Shown: positions 23,257 to 31,343 of the stretch, in pieces
Numbering within the stretch: position 1 is the stretch's first letter
Layout: each line of letters begins with the position of its first letter
Assembly: GCA_018714845.1 (NCBI GenBank)
Contig: DVMR01000070.1
Coordinates: forward strand, 1 to 34,862
From: Candidatus Ventrousia excrementavium
Lineage (GTDB): Bacteria > Bacillota > Clostridia > Oscillospirales > Butyricicoccaceae
DNA: 34,862 nucleotides
Direction of reading: 5' to 3'
The notes under the pieces: generated by a model
Told to the model about the DNA's origin: nothing
The model's database searches: none
What the model saw: the letters and a program-made list of their open reading frames with translations, nothing else
Position numbers and translations under genes: made by a program

Positions 23257-24741
23257 CTACTGCGCCAGAACCCATTCCAGCGCCGGGTCGCGGCCCTCAG
23301 CCAGATCCTGAATGTCGGTTGAAATATACACATCAGGCATCACCGTGTTGTACCACTCAGGCGGATAACCGCTGGCAGGCGGTGGCATATTTCCATCTGT
23401 GCTTGAGTAGACATAAGCCCCGCAGCTAAATTCCAGCTCATAATTGGGCGTAGTTTCATTATGACCAGTAAGCCCAAATCCCCAGGGAGTTCCGCCTGTT
23501 GGTGTGCCGACCAGAGTAATGCCGTCGTACTCAGACAACTGCGCGGCACACTTTACAGCTGCAGAGCCGCTTTTAGAACCAATCAGCACATAGGTATTCT
23601 CTATCAAATCCGGCCGCTTTTGGAGTTCTTGATGCAATAATTCAATAAGAGATGAATGCCCGCCGGGATTGTGGCGCAAGTCAATAATCAGCTTCTCTGT
23701 ATTTTCCTGGTCAATGAGGGTAAACATGTTGTTTTCAATATCGAAAAAACTTGGATTTTCTGAGTTGCTGAACTGATTGATGCCAAAGTACATGGCATTA
23801 TGCTCTTGCAGCAGCATATACCAATAATTTTCAAAATAATCTCCTTGACGCTGCGCAAAGACAGGAATATCCACAGGCTGGGCTGTACGTGCGTGCTCTT
23901 CTGGAATCAGATCGAACAATATCAGCTGCTCACCTTGGCCATCAGTCTCTACTTCTAAAATGCTGATAGTATTCACAGAGAACGACCGTCCCCCTTCGCC
24001 GGGCACAAGGTCAAGATTAAAAGTTTGCCCCTGTTCGTCTAATAAAGTAAAGGTATCTGCAGTCTGGCGGCAAGGAACACCAATAAATTCCAGCGCTTCG
24101 CGGGATAGCAACAACCGCGGTATTTCATAAATATAGCTGTATGCGTTCCCAACATTGGGAAGAAAGGCTTTAAGCTGTTCCACAATATATTGAATATCTA
24201 CACCATTGATTTGAACAATCTGATAGTAAGTTAACTGATAAGTTTTTTGCTCTGGATCAGCTATACACTGATAAATGTAAACAGAGCCATCTTGATTGAT
24301 AAAAAATGGGAAAGCATATAGTGTAAGCTGGGTATAAAATGTCACCCTGCTATGCTGATCCCCTATTTGAGCAATAATTTTTTGCAAGGATAAAATGATT
24401 TCAATATCATCAAGTTCGGGAACCTGCTCGATTAACTCTTCGATCTGGCGGTCAAACTCTTCCTGCGGCAGACGAAAAAAAGGGTCTATATGCTTTTCAG
24501 CGATTTTTTGTTGAAAATAATGGATATCCGTCGCCCATTCCTGGTCGCGCAGCGTCAGCTCCGGTTCCTGCTGAACATCCGATTCGGCTGGCTGCGATAT
24601 TCCCTGCTCAGCCGGCGCGTCGGCTGTTGCGGCGGGCTGGTCGGCCGGCTCACCGGGCCGCACAGCTGCCCAAACGGCGCAGAGCACCAAAGCACAGCAC
24701 AGCAAGGCTGCTCCGCCTATCAGAACTATCTTTTTCTTCAT
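23257..24741 (-). CDS. S41 family peptidase-like protein, membrane-anchored (copy B)
   Basis: The 494-residue product has one N-terminal membrane helix (about 3-25), a Pro/Ala/Glu-rich linker and an extracellular S41-type domain. Features include IAQIGDQHSRVTF, a PDZ-like YYQIVQINGVDI, KLIIDLRHNPGG and the nucleophile region IGSKSGSAAVKC with Ser393. GTPTGGTPWGF follows. S41 enzymes cleave proteins at C-termini; the family also has members acting on signalling or wall proteins. ATG 24741 follows AGGGGGAAAACGA. It is a tandem copy of the next gene: the first 25 residues and the last 28 are nearly or fully identical while the middle has diverged. Confidence 0.85.
   Translation of the reverse strand: MKKKIVLIGGAALLCCALVLCAVWAAVRPGEPADQPAATADAPAEQGISQPAESDVQQEPELTLRDQEWATDIHYFQQKIAEKHIDPFFRLPQEEFDRQIEELIEQVPELDDIEIILSLQKIIAQIGDQHSRVTFYTQLTLYAFPFFINQDGSVYIYQCIADPEQKTYQLTYYQIVQINGVDIQYIVEQLKAFLPNVGNAYSYIYEIPRLLLSREALEFIGVPCRQTADTFTLLDEQGQTFNLDLVPGEGGRSFSVNTISILEVETDGQGEQLILFDLIPEEHARTAQPVDIPVFAQRQGDYFENYWYMLLQEHNAMYFGINQFSNSENPSFFDIENNMFTLIDQENTEKLIIDLRHNPGGHSSLIELLHQELQKRPDLIENTYVLIGSKSGSAAVKCAAQLSEYDGITLVGTPTGGTPWGFGLTGHNETTPNYELEFSCGAYVYSSTDGNMPPPASGYPPEWYNTVMPDVYISTDIQDLAEGRDPALEWVLAQ
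23259..23347 (+). repeat. Direct repeat, copy 1 (3' end of S41 gene B)
   Basis: This 89-base stretch is nearly identical (about four differences by eye) to 24792-24880. It encodes the same last 28 residues (VMPDVYISTDIQ to EWVLAQ). The similarity drops sharply beyond it, as after recent recombination. Confidence 0.8.
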
Positions 24742-24789
24742 CTTCGTTTTCCCCCTGTTTTTGTATTTGTCCACTGCTTGCACCACAGC

Positions 24790-26235
24790 TCACTGCGCCA
24801 GAACCCATTCCAGCGCGGGGTCGCGGCCCTCGGCCAGGTCTTGAATGTCGGTTGAAATATACACATCAGGCATCACCGTGCTTTCCCATTCAGGGGGGAA
24901 GAAATTAATCATCTTAAACTGCGGGCTATGAAATAGTGCATTTTCATACATTATTTCGCCATCATAATAAAAATGCCCGCAGTTAAAGACCAACTCTGAA
25001 TATGGCAATACATATTCTTTTTTTGAAAATCCCCAAGGTGTACCGCCGGTTGGCGCCCCCACAAGGGTGCACTCCTCTGACAATTCTCGAGCACAAACGA
25101 CCCCGGCAGAATATGTTTGGGAGTTAATCAAAATATAGGTGTTTTTGCTTATTTCCAGTTTTGCTCGAACGTTATCTATTAATACATTTGCAAGTGGAGC
25201 CTCTCCGCCCGGGCATCCGCGAAGGTCAATAACCAGCTTCTCAGCGTTTTTTTCTTCAAAAAAAGTGTACATCCGCTGTATATCTTGTTCGAAAATTTCA
25301 CTGCTGTTTTTGTCCTCATGTGTGTCGAAATGCGCAATGGAAAAAAACAGTGCTTTTTCATCTTCTAAATATTTATACCAGTAATTCTGCTGCTGATTTT
25401 GCAATAGTAGCGGAATTGTAACCGGCTGGTTGTCGCGTAAATGTTTATCATCAATGTAATCTACTAGCTTAGTCTCTTCAGAAGAAGCGAAAGGCGCCAG
25501 TTCAATGTCAAAGGCTTGTTTCTGTTCATCAAGCAGTGTAAAAGTATCTGTGTCTCCCTCGCAAGGAATTCCTATTTCTTTTAGCACATCGCGATAACAC
25601 AGTAAAAACTCCATATCTTGCGTATATCCATAAGCGCTTGACCCGGAAGATGACAGAGGTCTTAAACGATTAATAATATATTGAATATCAACCTTGTTGA
25701 TTTGCACGACTTGATAGTAATCTAAAATATATTGATTAGTTTCGAAATCCGCGCTGCGAATTTGGTAAAGATAAACCGTGCCATCGTCATTCATGTAAAA
25801 ATCAAAGGGATAGGCAGAAAGGCCCTCATAAAAATACACCTGACTGTGCTGATCTCCGATTTGCGCGACAATCCGCTGGAGCTCCATGCCAATCTCCAAA
25901 TCAGACAGCTTGGGAACCTGTTCAATCAGCTCGTCAATCTGGCGGTCAAAATCCTCCTGGGGAAGAAGCCAAAACGGAGCCGGATGCTCGTCAGTGAAGG
26001 TCTGCTGCAAAAAGCGGATATCCGAAATCCATCCCTGATTGCGTTCTGTCAAGGATTCACTGGAAGCATCTGCCGCTGCCGACTCGTCGTTATCCTGCTC
26101 AGCCGACGCGTCGGCGGCAACGGCGGGCTGGTCAGCCGGCTCACCGGGCCGTACAACCGCCCAAACGGCACAGAGCACCAAAGCACAGCACAGCAAGGCT
26201 ATGATACCGATTCTCCAGCTTGTCTTTTTTTCCAC
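24790..26235 (-). CDS. S41 family peptidase-like protein, membrane-anchored (copy A)
   Basis: This 481-residue tandem paralogue of the following gene has an N-terminal helix (about 8-30), a charged Ala/Asp/Ser linker and an extracellular S41-type domain. It shows IVAQIGDQHSQVYF, YYQVVQINKVDI, KLVIDLRGCPGG, the nucleophile region INSQTYSAGVVC with Ser376, and GAPTGGTPWGF. The YSAG nucleophile context is closer to typical S41 enzymes than that of copy B. The start is GTG 26235, because GGGAGGG lies 5 to 8 bases upstream and the positively charged KKTSWR precedes the helix. Copy B starts 48 bases after its stop, suggesting one transcript. Confidence 0.85.
   Translation of the reverse strand: MEKKTSWRIGIIALLCCALVLCAVWAVVRPGEPADQPAVAADASAEQDNDESAAADASSESLTERNQGWISDIRFLQQTFTDEHPAPFWLLPQEDFDRQIDELIEQVPKLSDLEIGMELQRIVAQIGDQHSQVYFYEGLSAYPFDFYMNDDGTVYLYQIRSADFETNQYILDYYQVVQINKVDIQYIINRLRPLSSSGSSAYGYTQDMEFLLCYRDVLKEIGIPCEGDTDTFTLLDEQKQAFDIELAPFASSEETKLVDYIDDKHLRDNQPVTIPLLLQNQQQNYWYKYLEDEKALFFSIAHFDTHEDKNSSEIFEQDIQRMYTFFEEKNAEKLVIDLRGCPGGEAPLANVLIDNVRAKLEISKNTYILINSQTYSAGVVCARELSEECTLVGAPTGGTPWGFSKKEYVLPYSELVFNCGHFYYDGEIMYENALFHSPQFKMINFFPPEWESTVMPDVYISTDIQDLAEGRDPALEWVLAQ
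24792..24880 (+). repeat. Direct repeat, copy 2 (3' end of S41 gene A)
   Basis: Partner of 23259-23347. A second, less exact similarity block covers the membrane-helix region of both genes (about 24620-24710 and 26115-26205). Confidence 0.8.
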
Positions 26236-26341
26236 AAAAAGCCCTCCCTGACCGGCCCAGTTATCGCCGGAATAGTTTTGGGGTCTACTGTATATATGCC
26301 TGAAAAGGGGCAAACAGTGGCAGGGACAGAAAAAAAAATTC

Positions 26342-26360
26342 AAGGCCGCTCGCGGTCCTT
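26342..26360 (-). terminator. Second terminator-like hairpin downstream of the SLH gene
   Basis: AAGG/CCTT and CCG/CGG pairs (26342-26360, one bulge) are followed on the minus strand by a run of nine T, complement of 26330-26338. It stands about 60 bases beyond the first terminator, so the two act in tandem or enclose a short transcript. Confidence 0.5.
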
Positions 26361-26422
26361 TCTAACCCATTATGCACACATTTCCCATTCTCTTGCACAC
26401 GCTATATTGTCATTTTACACAA

Positions 26423-26455
26423 AAAGGCTCCGGAGTGCAATACTCCGGAGCCTTT
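26423..26455 (-). terminator. Terminator of the SLH surface-protein gene
   Basis: A perfect 14-bp stem (26423-26436 with 26442-26455) with a 5-base loop is followed on the minus strand by TTTTGTG. It lies 12 bases after the stop. Confidence 0.85.
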
Positions 26456-26466
26456 GGCATGAAGTT

Positions 26467-28263
26467 TTACAGCAGGTCATACAGGCGGCACAGCCGCATG
26501 AAAAGCGTTGCAGTCTGGTCACGGGTCGTGCTCCCGGCGGGATTAAGCGCTCCGCCCGGTTCCCCTTCAATCAGGGCTTTGGCTGTGGCCCAGCTCATGG
26601 CCTCGACCGCGTAGCTACTGACCGCACCGCCGTCTGTGTACCGGTCCAAATCAGACCGGGCATCATCAGCAACGCCGCGATACCCCGCGTAGCGGAAGAG
26701 AATGGCGGCCATTTCTTCACGCGTGACCGGCTGGCCGGGACGATAGGTTCCGTCGCCATAGCCCTGCACGATACCGTTTGCGCTGCCCCAGCGGACGGCG
26801 TCAGCATAGTACGCATCCGATGCCACATCGTCATACAGCAGGCCGCCGGCAGCTTCCGGACGGCCTTCCAGCCGGTAGAGCATGGCGATGAGCATGCCGC
26901 GGGTGGTGTCGCCGGACGGCGAGAATACGCCTTCGCCTGTGCCGACCATCAGCCCGTGCTCCAAACAGAAGTGCACGCCGTCATGGTACCAGGCCAGGCG
27001 GTCGGCATCGCCAAAGGGATACATTGGGCAGGTGTGGTCACGCGGGCAGTCAATCCCGCTCGCAATGCGGAAGGTCGCCGTGATGGTCACATCCCCCTCA
27101 GGCTGGACATAGCTGAAGGTGCCGTCTCCGTTGTCAACCACCTCAATGCTGCTGCCCTCTTCATCGGTGACGGTCACCGAGCCCAGCTCGTATCCGTCGT
27201 CAGGCTGCGGCGTCACAGTCACCTTATCGCCGGGCCCGGGCTCCGCGGGCGACAGGGTGATGGTGCCGTTTTCGGTCTCTGTGACCTCGGTTTCGCCGCC
27301 GCTTGCTCCTGAACTGCCGCCTGAGATGTGAGTGCCATTTCCGCCGGTCTCTTCCTCAGGCTCGGTCCACGCCAGCACATACGACGAATACTTGCGCGCG
27401 TGGATTTCGAGGACCATGCCGTTTTCCGTGAGGCTGATATATTCATCGTCGTCATTGGGTTCGGTGGTCAGGGTCTGAACCTCACCTTCATGGATGCGGT
27501 AGACCGTGTAACCGGACTTTCCCTGCTGCTCCGGCGCCAGTGCAAGACGTGTCACCAGGACGATGCCGGTATCAGAGATATTTTTCTCGTCTTCCGGAGT
27601 AATATCCTGTCCAGCCCCGTTATACACCGCTTTGCTGACCGTCAGGTCGATGAACATGCCCAGCGTCACCCGGCTGCCGGCTGCCTCACGAACCTGCTGC
27701 CCGACCGTTTCGGCATTCTGGGTAGGCTCAGCCGTCAGCGTGACCTCGACGGTGCCGCCCTCTGCGACAGTCGCTTTGTTTTCATCCGTATAAACATCCG
27801 TCTCTTCCGTAAAGACGGTTTCGAGGTAGCCGACCGTCAGCACCGACGTGCCGGGGCTGACCTCGACAACCGAGTTGGTCTTGCCTGACGGCATGCGGAT
27901 GACGGCGTTTTTTTCGTCGCTGGCAGTGACGTCGGCCTGTATGGTCATGACGATGCCGTTATACGAGCCGACAAGGTTGTAGACCCCGGAACGCACATTG
28001 GAAAACGAAAACCCGCCCTGCTCATCGGTCTGCGTTTCGGCGAGCACCTCGGCCCCCAGCTTGAGGCTGACGATGACGCCTGGCATCAGCTGGCCGTCCT
28101 CATCCGTTACGACAGTGCCGCTGATGCCGCGGGCCGGCTCCCACTGCGCCTCAAAGGTCACGTTCTGCGCAGGCATGACAAAGGTGTTCCCGGCGGCGTA
28201 GACGGCGCCGTCATACTTCCATCCGGTCAGGATATAACCTTCCCGGTCCTGGTCGGGCAGCAT
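26467..28263 (-). CDS. SLH-domain surface protein, 5' end apparently deleted or frameshifted
   Basis: The open frame encodes 598 residues. It begins inside an InlB/Flg_new-type repeat (EGYILTGWKYDGAVY to FEAQWEP, about 8-43). A carboxypeptidase-regulatory Ig-like domain follows (GISGTVVTDEDGQ, about 45-110), then undefined domains, a Gly/Ser linker near 355 and a second beta-domain. Three SLH domains occupy about 415-598 and would anchor it to the wall. It has no signal peptide. A strong ribosome site and an ATGAAGAAA start, as for a signal peptide, occur 17 bases upstream at 28280 but in another frame, which stops after 17 codons. The intact gene probably lost its signal sequence and more of the repeat; ATG 28263 has no good ribosome site. 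Confidence 0.7.
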   Translation of the reverse strand: MLPDQDREGYILTGWKYDGAVYAAGNTFVMPAQNVTFEAQWEPARGISGTVVTDEDGQLMPGVIVSLKLGAEVLAETQTDEQGGFSFSNVRSGVYNLVGSYNGIVMTIQADVTASDEKNAVIRMPSGKTNSVVEVSPGTSVLTVGYLETVFTEETDVYTDENKATVAEGGTVEVTLTAEPTQNAETVGQQVREAAGSRVTLGMFIDLTVSKAVYNGAGQDITPEDEKNISDTGIVLVTRLALAPEQQGKSGYTVYRIHEGEVQTLTTEPNDDDEYISLTENGMVLEIHARKYSSYVLAWTEPEEETGGNGTHISGGSSGASGGETEVTETENGTITLSPAEPGPGDKVTVTPQPDDGYELGSVTVTDEEGSSIEVVDNGDGTFSYVQPEGDVTITATFRIASGIDCPRDHTCPMYPFGDADRLAWYHDGVHFCLEHGLMVGTGEGVFSPSGDTTRGMLIAMLYRLEGRPEAAGGLLYDDVASDAYYADAVRWGSANGIVQGYGDGTYRPGQPVTREEMAAILFRYAGYRGVADDARSDLDRYTDGGAVSSYAVEAMSWATAKALIEGEPGGALNPAGSTTRDQTATLFMRLCRLYDLL

Positions 28264-28280
28264 AAGACCCGTTTCTTCAT
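28227..28280 (-). pseudogene. Orphan start of the SLH gene (17-codon remnant)
   Basis: AGGAGGG (complement of 28287-28293) stands 6 bases before ATG 28280, which opens MKKRVLCC and stops at 28227 after 17 codons. It overlaps the SLH frame. MKKR is how a signal peptide would start, so this looks like the true initiation site cut from its gene by a deletion or frameshift. A deliberately coupled leader peptide is the alternative. Confidence 0.45.
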
Positions 28281-28335
28281 TTGATTCCCTCCTGTTTCCG
28301 CGAAGACGGACTTATCATGTTTTACATTTGCTTTA

Positions 28336-28364
28336 ATTATATCGATTGACCGGTCTTTTTCGAA
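28336..28364 (-). promoter_or_regulatory. Promoter of the SLH surface-protein gene
   Basis: On the minus strand TTCGAA (complement of 28359-28364), 17 bases and perfect TATAAT (complement of 28336-28341) lie about 56 bases before the ATG at 28280. The presence of promoter and ribosome site suggests the locus was recently functional. Confidence 0.5.
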
Positions 28365-28444
28365 AGATGTCGTGTAAAATTTGCATGTTTTAGTGCAAAA
28401 TCGGCCGCATTGAGGCCTCATGTTCTGTATTTAAAAAAATGAGA

Positions 28445-28470
28445 CCCGGCAGAAAACGCTTTCTGCCGGG
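28445..28470 (-). terminator. Terminator of the GGDEF gene
   Basis: A perfect 11-bp stem (28445-28455 with 28460-28470) is followed on the minus strand by TCTCATTTTTTT. It lies about 20 bases after the stop. Confidence 0.85.
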
Positions 28471-28490
28471 CCTTATGCCTGTAACAATAT

Positions 28491-29837
28491 TCACATGCAG
28501 TAACGGTTTTTCCCGCTTGCTTTGGCCTGATAGGCCAGCCGGTCGGCCTTTTTGACAAGCGCGCCGTAGCCTGTACCGTCTTCAGGCGCCAGAGCAATGC
28601 CAATGCTGCACGACGTGCCGACACCCAGCCTCTCACTGACGCCTATCCGCTGCACCGCATCACACAGCCGCTGCGCGCACGCTTCAACCTCGCTGACCGA
28701 ACGGATGCGCCGCATAAAAACCACAAACTCGTCGCCGCCGACGCGGCCAACCAGGTCGCCTTCGCGCACGACCGCCTGAAATGCCCGGGCTGTCTGGCGC
28801 AGCAGCTCGTCGCCCGCCATATGGCCAAGCGTGTCGTTGACTGTTTTGAAGTCATCCAAATCAATGAACATCAGCGCAAAGCGCCCCTCGCCAAAAGAGA
28901 GGCTGTCGGTGATTTTGTCCACCGTGCCCTGGTAGTTCAAGAGTCCGGTCAGCGGGTCGGTCTGGGCCAGCAGCAATGCCTCGCGCAGCGTCTCCTGCTG
29001 GCGCAGCTCTTCAAGGTATACATCGGTGATGTCGGTGCGTGACAACAGAATCATCTTCCGCTCTTTGTCGTGAAAGCGGTAGTCAAGGCGCTTTCTGGTG
29101 TACCCCCGCACAGGGTCCTGCACTCCGCAGTGGATGGAATGGACCTCGCGCCGCCCCAGAACGTCCAGAATACGCTCGAGCTGCATTTCGCGAATGACCG
29201 TGTCCTGGTCATCGGGCACGACAAACTGACGGGCGTACCTGACCAGCTCAGCCGAATAATCGGCGCACTGCCGGGGCGGCAGCGGCGTGCCTGATGTGCT
29301 GCCGCTGAACATGGTATAGCTGTTGTTTTTCGCGTCAAGGTAGATAAAATAATCACAGTTGTTGTAAACATACCGGTTGACGATGCTTTTGAGCAAATGG
29401 TCGTCATCTGTGCGCCAAACAGTGAAGTACGCATGATTTCCACCGTCATCGGCCTGTAAAAAGGTCTGCGCAGTCACCCACTTAGCTGCTCCATTTTTAT
29501 AATAGCAGAACTCCTGCACATACTGCGCCTCGTTTTCCCGCAGGCGCTCAAGCAGGCGGGGAGCAGAAAAATTTTCTAAAAGCAGCGGACCGTCGGCCGG
29601 CTGCAGGTGCAAAATATACCACTCGAGATATTCCGTCCAGTCGTATTCCAGCCCGATGTTCTGCGGCAAATCAAGGCTGTATAAAATGCTCACCCTGTTT
29701 TTGTCAAGATTGATTTTAGCCACTGCCAGATAAATCTGTCCTGTCGCACGGATCAGCTCGGCATATGGATCAATCGCACAGCGACCGACCGGCACGGGGG
29801 AAAATGCTGGTGTATCATTGGACTTGACCATGGACAT
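28491..29837 (-). CDS. GGDEF diguanylate cyclase with novel N-terminal sensor region
   Basis: This 448-residue protein has a C-terminal GGDEF domain (about 285-448) with an intact GGDEF motif at 367-371, preceded by DPLTGLLN and FMFIDLDDFK-type motifs (here FALMFIDLDDFKTVND). An RxxD inhibitory site (REGD) lies five residues before GGDEF. It should make cyclic di-GMP with product inhibition. The first 280 residues show no membrane helix and no domain I can name with certainty; two PAS-like stretches (about 30-150 and 150-275) are possible from features such as YFIYLDAKNNSYTMFSG. No EAL domain is attached. ATG 29837 follows AAGGGGA. It is in the same direction as cyuA, 81 bases behind it. Confidence 0.92.
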   Translation of the reverse strand: MSMVKSNDTPAFSPVPVGRCAIDPYAELIRATGQIYLAVAKINLDKNRVSILYSLDLPQNIGLEYDWTEYLEWYILHLQPADGPLLLENFSAPRLLERLRENEAQYVQEFCYYKNGAAKWVTAQTFLQADDGGNHAYFTVWRTDDDHLLKSIVNRYVYNNCDYFIYLDAKNNSYTMFSGSTSGTPLPPRQCADYSAELVRYARQFVVPDDQDTVIREMQLERILDVLGRREVHSIHCGVQDPVRGYTRKRLDYRFHDKERKMILLSRTDITDVYLEELRQQETLREALLLAQTDPLTGLLNYQGTVDKITDSLSFGEGRFALMFIDLDDFKTVNDTLGHMAGDELLRQTARAFQAVVREGDLVGRVGGDEFVVFMRRIRSVSEVEACAQRLCDAVQRIGVSERLGVGTSCSIGIALAPEDGTGYGALVKKADRLAYQAKASGKNRYCM

Positions 29838-29918
29838 CTGTCCCCTTATTTAAGATGTATAAGAATATCTTTTGCTATAATCTTGTAAACATATCCCTTG
29901 TCAGACGAACTCTGCCAC

Positions 29919-31187
29919 TTACTTCCGCGTTTTCATAATTTCAAGGATGTACTCTTCAGTATCGGTCATACCGGGGGAAGCGACATAGCCCATGTTCTGC
30001 ATGGTTTTTTCCGGCGTAGAACCCATGATGCTGTGACAGCATCCGACTGATGTATTAGCCATGGCCAGCATGGCAGCGTCAAACGCCATATTGACGCCGA
30101 CCAGTGCCTTGAGCGCGCAGCCGGGATTGCCCCCGTGACAAATCATGCCGGTCAGCGAGGCCGCCATGTTGCAAATGGCCTGAAAATACTGGTCGTCCGT
30201 GCCGCCGCGCAGCATAACGAGCCCGACTGCCGTCCCTGTGCCGCCCGCCAGCGTGCACCCGCACAGGGCGGATAGCCGGCCGGAGTATTCTTTGATGTAA
30301 ATGGTGACCAGACAGGACAGGCACACGGCGCGCAGAAGCTCTTCTTCGCTTCGGTTTTCTGCCTTGCAGAACGCGTAAAGGGGCATCATTGCCAAAATGC
30401 CGTGGCTGCCGCTTCCCGTAATGCTCATGGCAGCGCGCGGCACGCCGGCGACACGCGCTTCGATGGCGCCCACGGCGACGATAGCGGCGCTCTTTTTGCT
30501 GTCCCCGTTGTAAATCCTGCCGCCGTTATCGGCAATCAGGGTCTGTGTCATGGGCGTCCGGCCCTCGCGCATTCCCTCTTCCAATAGCGCGTTGTCGGTC
30601 TCAAAGGCGCGCTTTAAAAAGGCGATTTCTTCAAGAGGCACCGTTTTTGCATAGTCAACCAGCTGGCTGAAAGTATAGTCCTTGATGCTTCCGCACGGGT
30701 CTTCACTCGCCGCGGCCGGATTTGCTTTGAAAAGTACCTCGCCATTTTTGCGCACCAGCGTGACATTGGTGTGGCTACCCTCGATGGTGACCTCGCCGAC
30801 GCCCTCGGTCGTCTGGACTGTGGCGCGGATGAAAATGACCGACGTGATGCGGTCGAGGTTGACGGTGACCTTTCCCTCGCTAACCAGGCGGCGGGCCGCT
30901 TCGTTGTCCTTTTCAGTGATGGGCTCGAGCGCCTCGAGCCCCAGCCCGGCGTCTCCGCCCACTGCGCCGAGAGCCGCAGCATAGACATTGCCCAACTCGG
31001 GCGAATTGGGAATGCCGCAGGTAAACGCATTTTTATAGATGCCGGAGTTGAGATCAAGCGTAACGGTCAGCACCTCGCCCCCCACCAGCCCGCGCGCCTT
31101 GGCACAGGCAAAGGCGATGGCCCCCGGCTCGGTGACGCCGAAAGCGACCTTCATGTCGCTGCAAATCAGCTGCGCCAGAGTCTTCAT
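29919..31187 (-). CDS. cyuA: L-cysteine desulfidase family protein (CyuA/YhaM, UPF0597)
   Basis: The 422-residue product matches the UPF0597/CyuA family, [4Fe-4S]-dependent enzymes that break L-cysteine into pyruvate, ammonia and sulfide. It is related to the alpha part of iron-sulfur serine dehydratases. Visible features are the N-terminal VAFGVTEPGAIAFA and central NGDSKKSAAIVAVGAIEARVAG split by its turn. The cysteine-bearing segments LSALCGCTLAGGTG, MICHGGNPGCALK and VGCCHSIMG can supply cluster ligands. It is cytosolic. It has its own promoter and an AAGGAG ribosome site. A function on another small thiol or serine substrate cannot be excluded. Confidence 0.88.
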   Translation of the reverse strand: MKTLAQLICSDMKVAFGVTEPGAIAFACAKARGLVGGEVLTVTLDLNSGIYKNAFTCGIPNSPELGNVYAAALGAVGGDAGLGLEALEPITEKDNEAARRLVSEGKVTVNLDRITSVIFIRATVQTTEGVGEVTIEGSHTNVTLVRKNGEVLFKANPAAASEDPCGSIKDYTFSQLVDYAKTVPLEEIAFLKRAFETDNALLEEGMREGRTPMTQTLIADNGGRIYNGDSKKSAAIVAVGAIEARVAGVPRAAMSITGSGSHGILAMMPLYAFCKAENRSEEELLRAVCLSCLVTIYIKEYSGRLSALCGCTLAGGTGTAVGLVMLRGGTDDQYFQAICNMAASLTGMICHGGNPGCALKALVGVNMAFDAAMLAMANTSVGCCHSIMGSTPEKTMQNMGYVASPGMTDTEEYILEIMKTRK

Positions 31188-31221
31188 AGCAAAACTCCTT
31201 TTTCAGATAAAATATATCTTT

Positions 31222-31250
31222 ATTTTACCGAATATTGAATCACAAAGCAA
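31222..31250 (-). promoter_or_regulatory. Promoter of cyuA
   Basis: On the minus strand TTGCTT (complement of 31245-31250), 17 bases and TAAAAT (complement of 31222-31227) lie 35 bases before the ATG. It stands back to back with the plus-strand promoter at 31269. Confidence 0.6.
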
Positions 31251-31268
31251 GGATATTTCTATTTTTCT

Positions 31269-31297
31269 TTGCACTTTTTCCGCTTTTGTGCTACTAT
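31269..31297 (+). promoter_or_regulatory. Promoter of the transglutaminase-like gene and aac(6')-like gene
   Basis: TTGCAC (31269-31274), a 17-base spacer and TACTAT (31292-31297) stand 47 bases before the ATG at 31344. Confidence 0.6.
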
Positions 31298-31343
31298 AGA
31301 TGCCAGAGAGACTTTCTATTATTTTTCAGGAGGGAAACCGGAT

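Noticed and set aside
23259-24880. Direct repeats as ends of a mobile element
   Set aside because: The repeats are the coding 3' ends of two paralogous genes. No transposase, terminal inverted repeats or target duplication is visible.
25732-27312. A 526-codon open frame on the plus strand across the S41 and SLH genes
   Set aside because: It lies antisense to two genes with clear domains, crosses their intergenic terminators and shows only a low-complexity composition with no recognisable motif.
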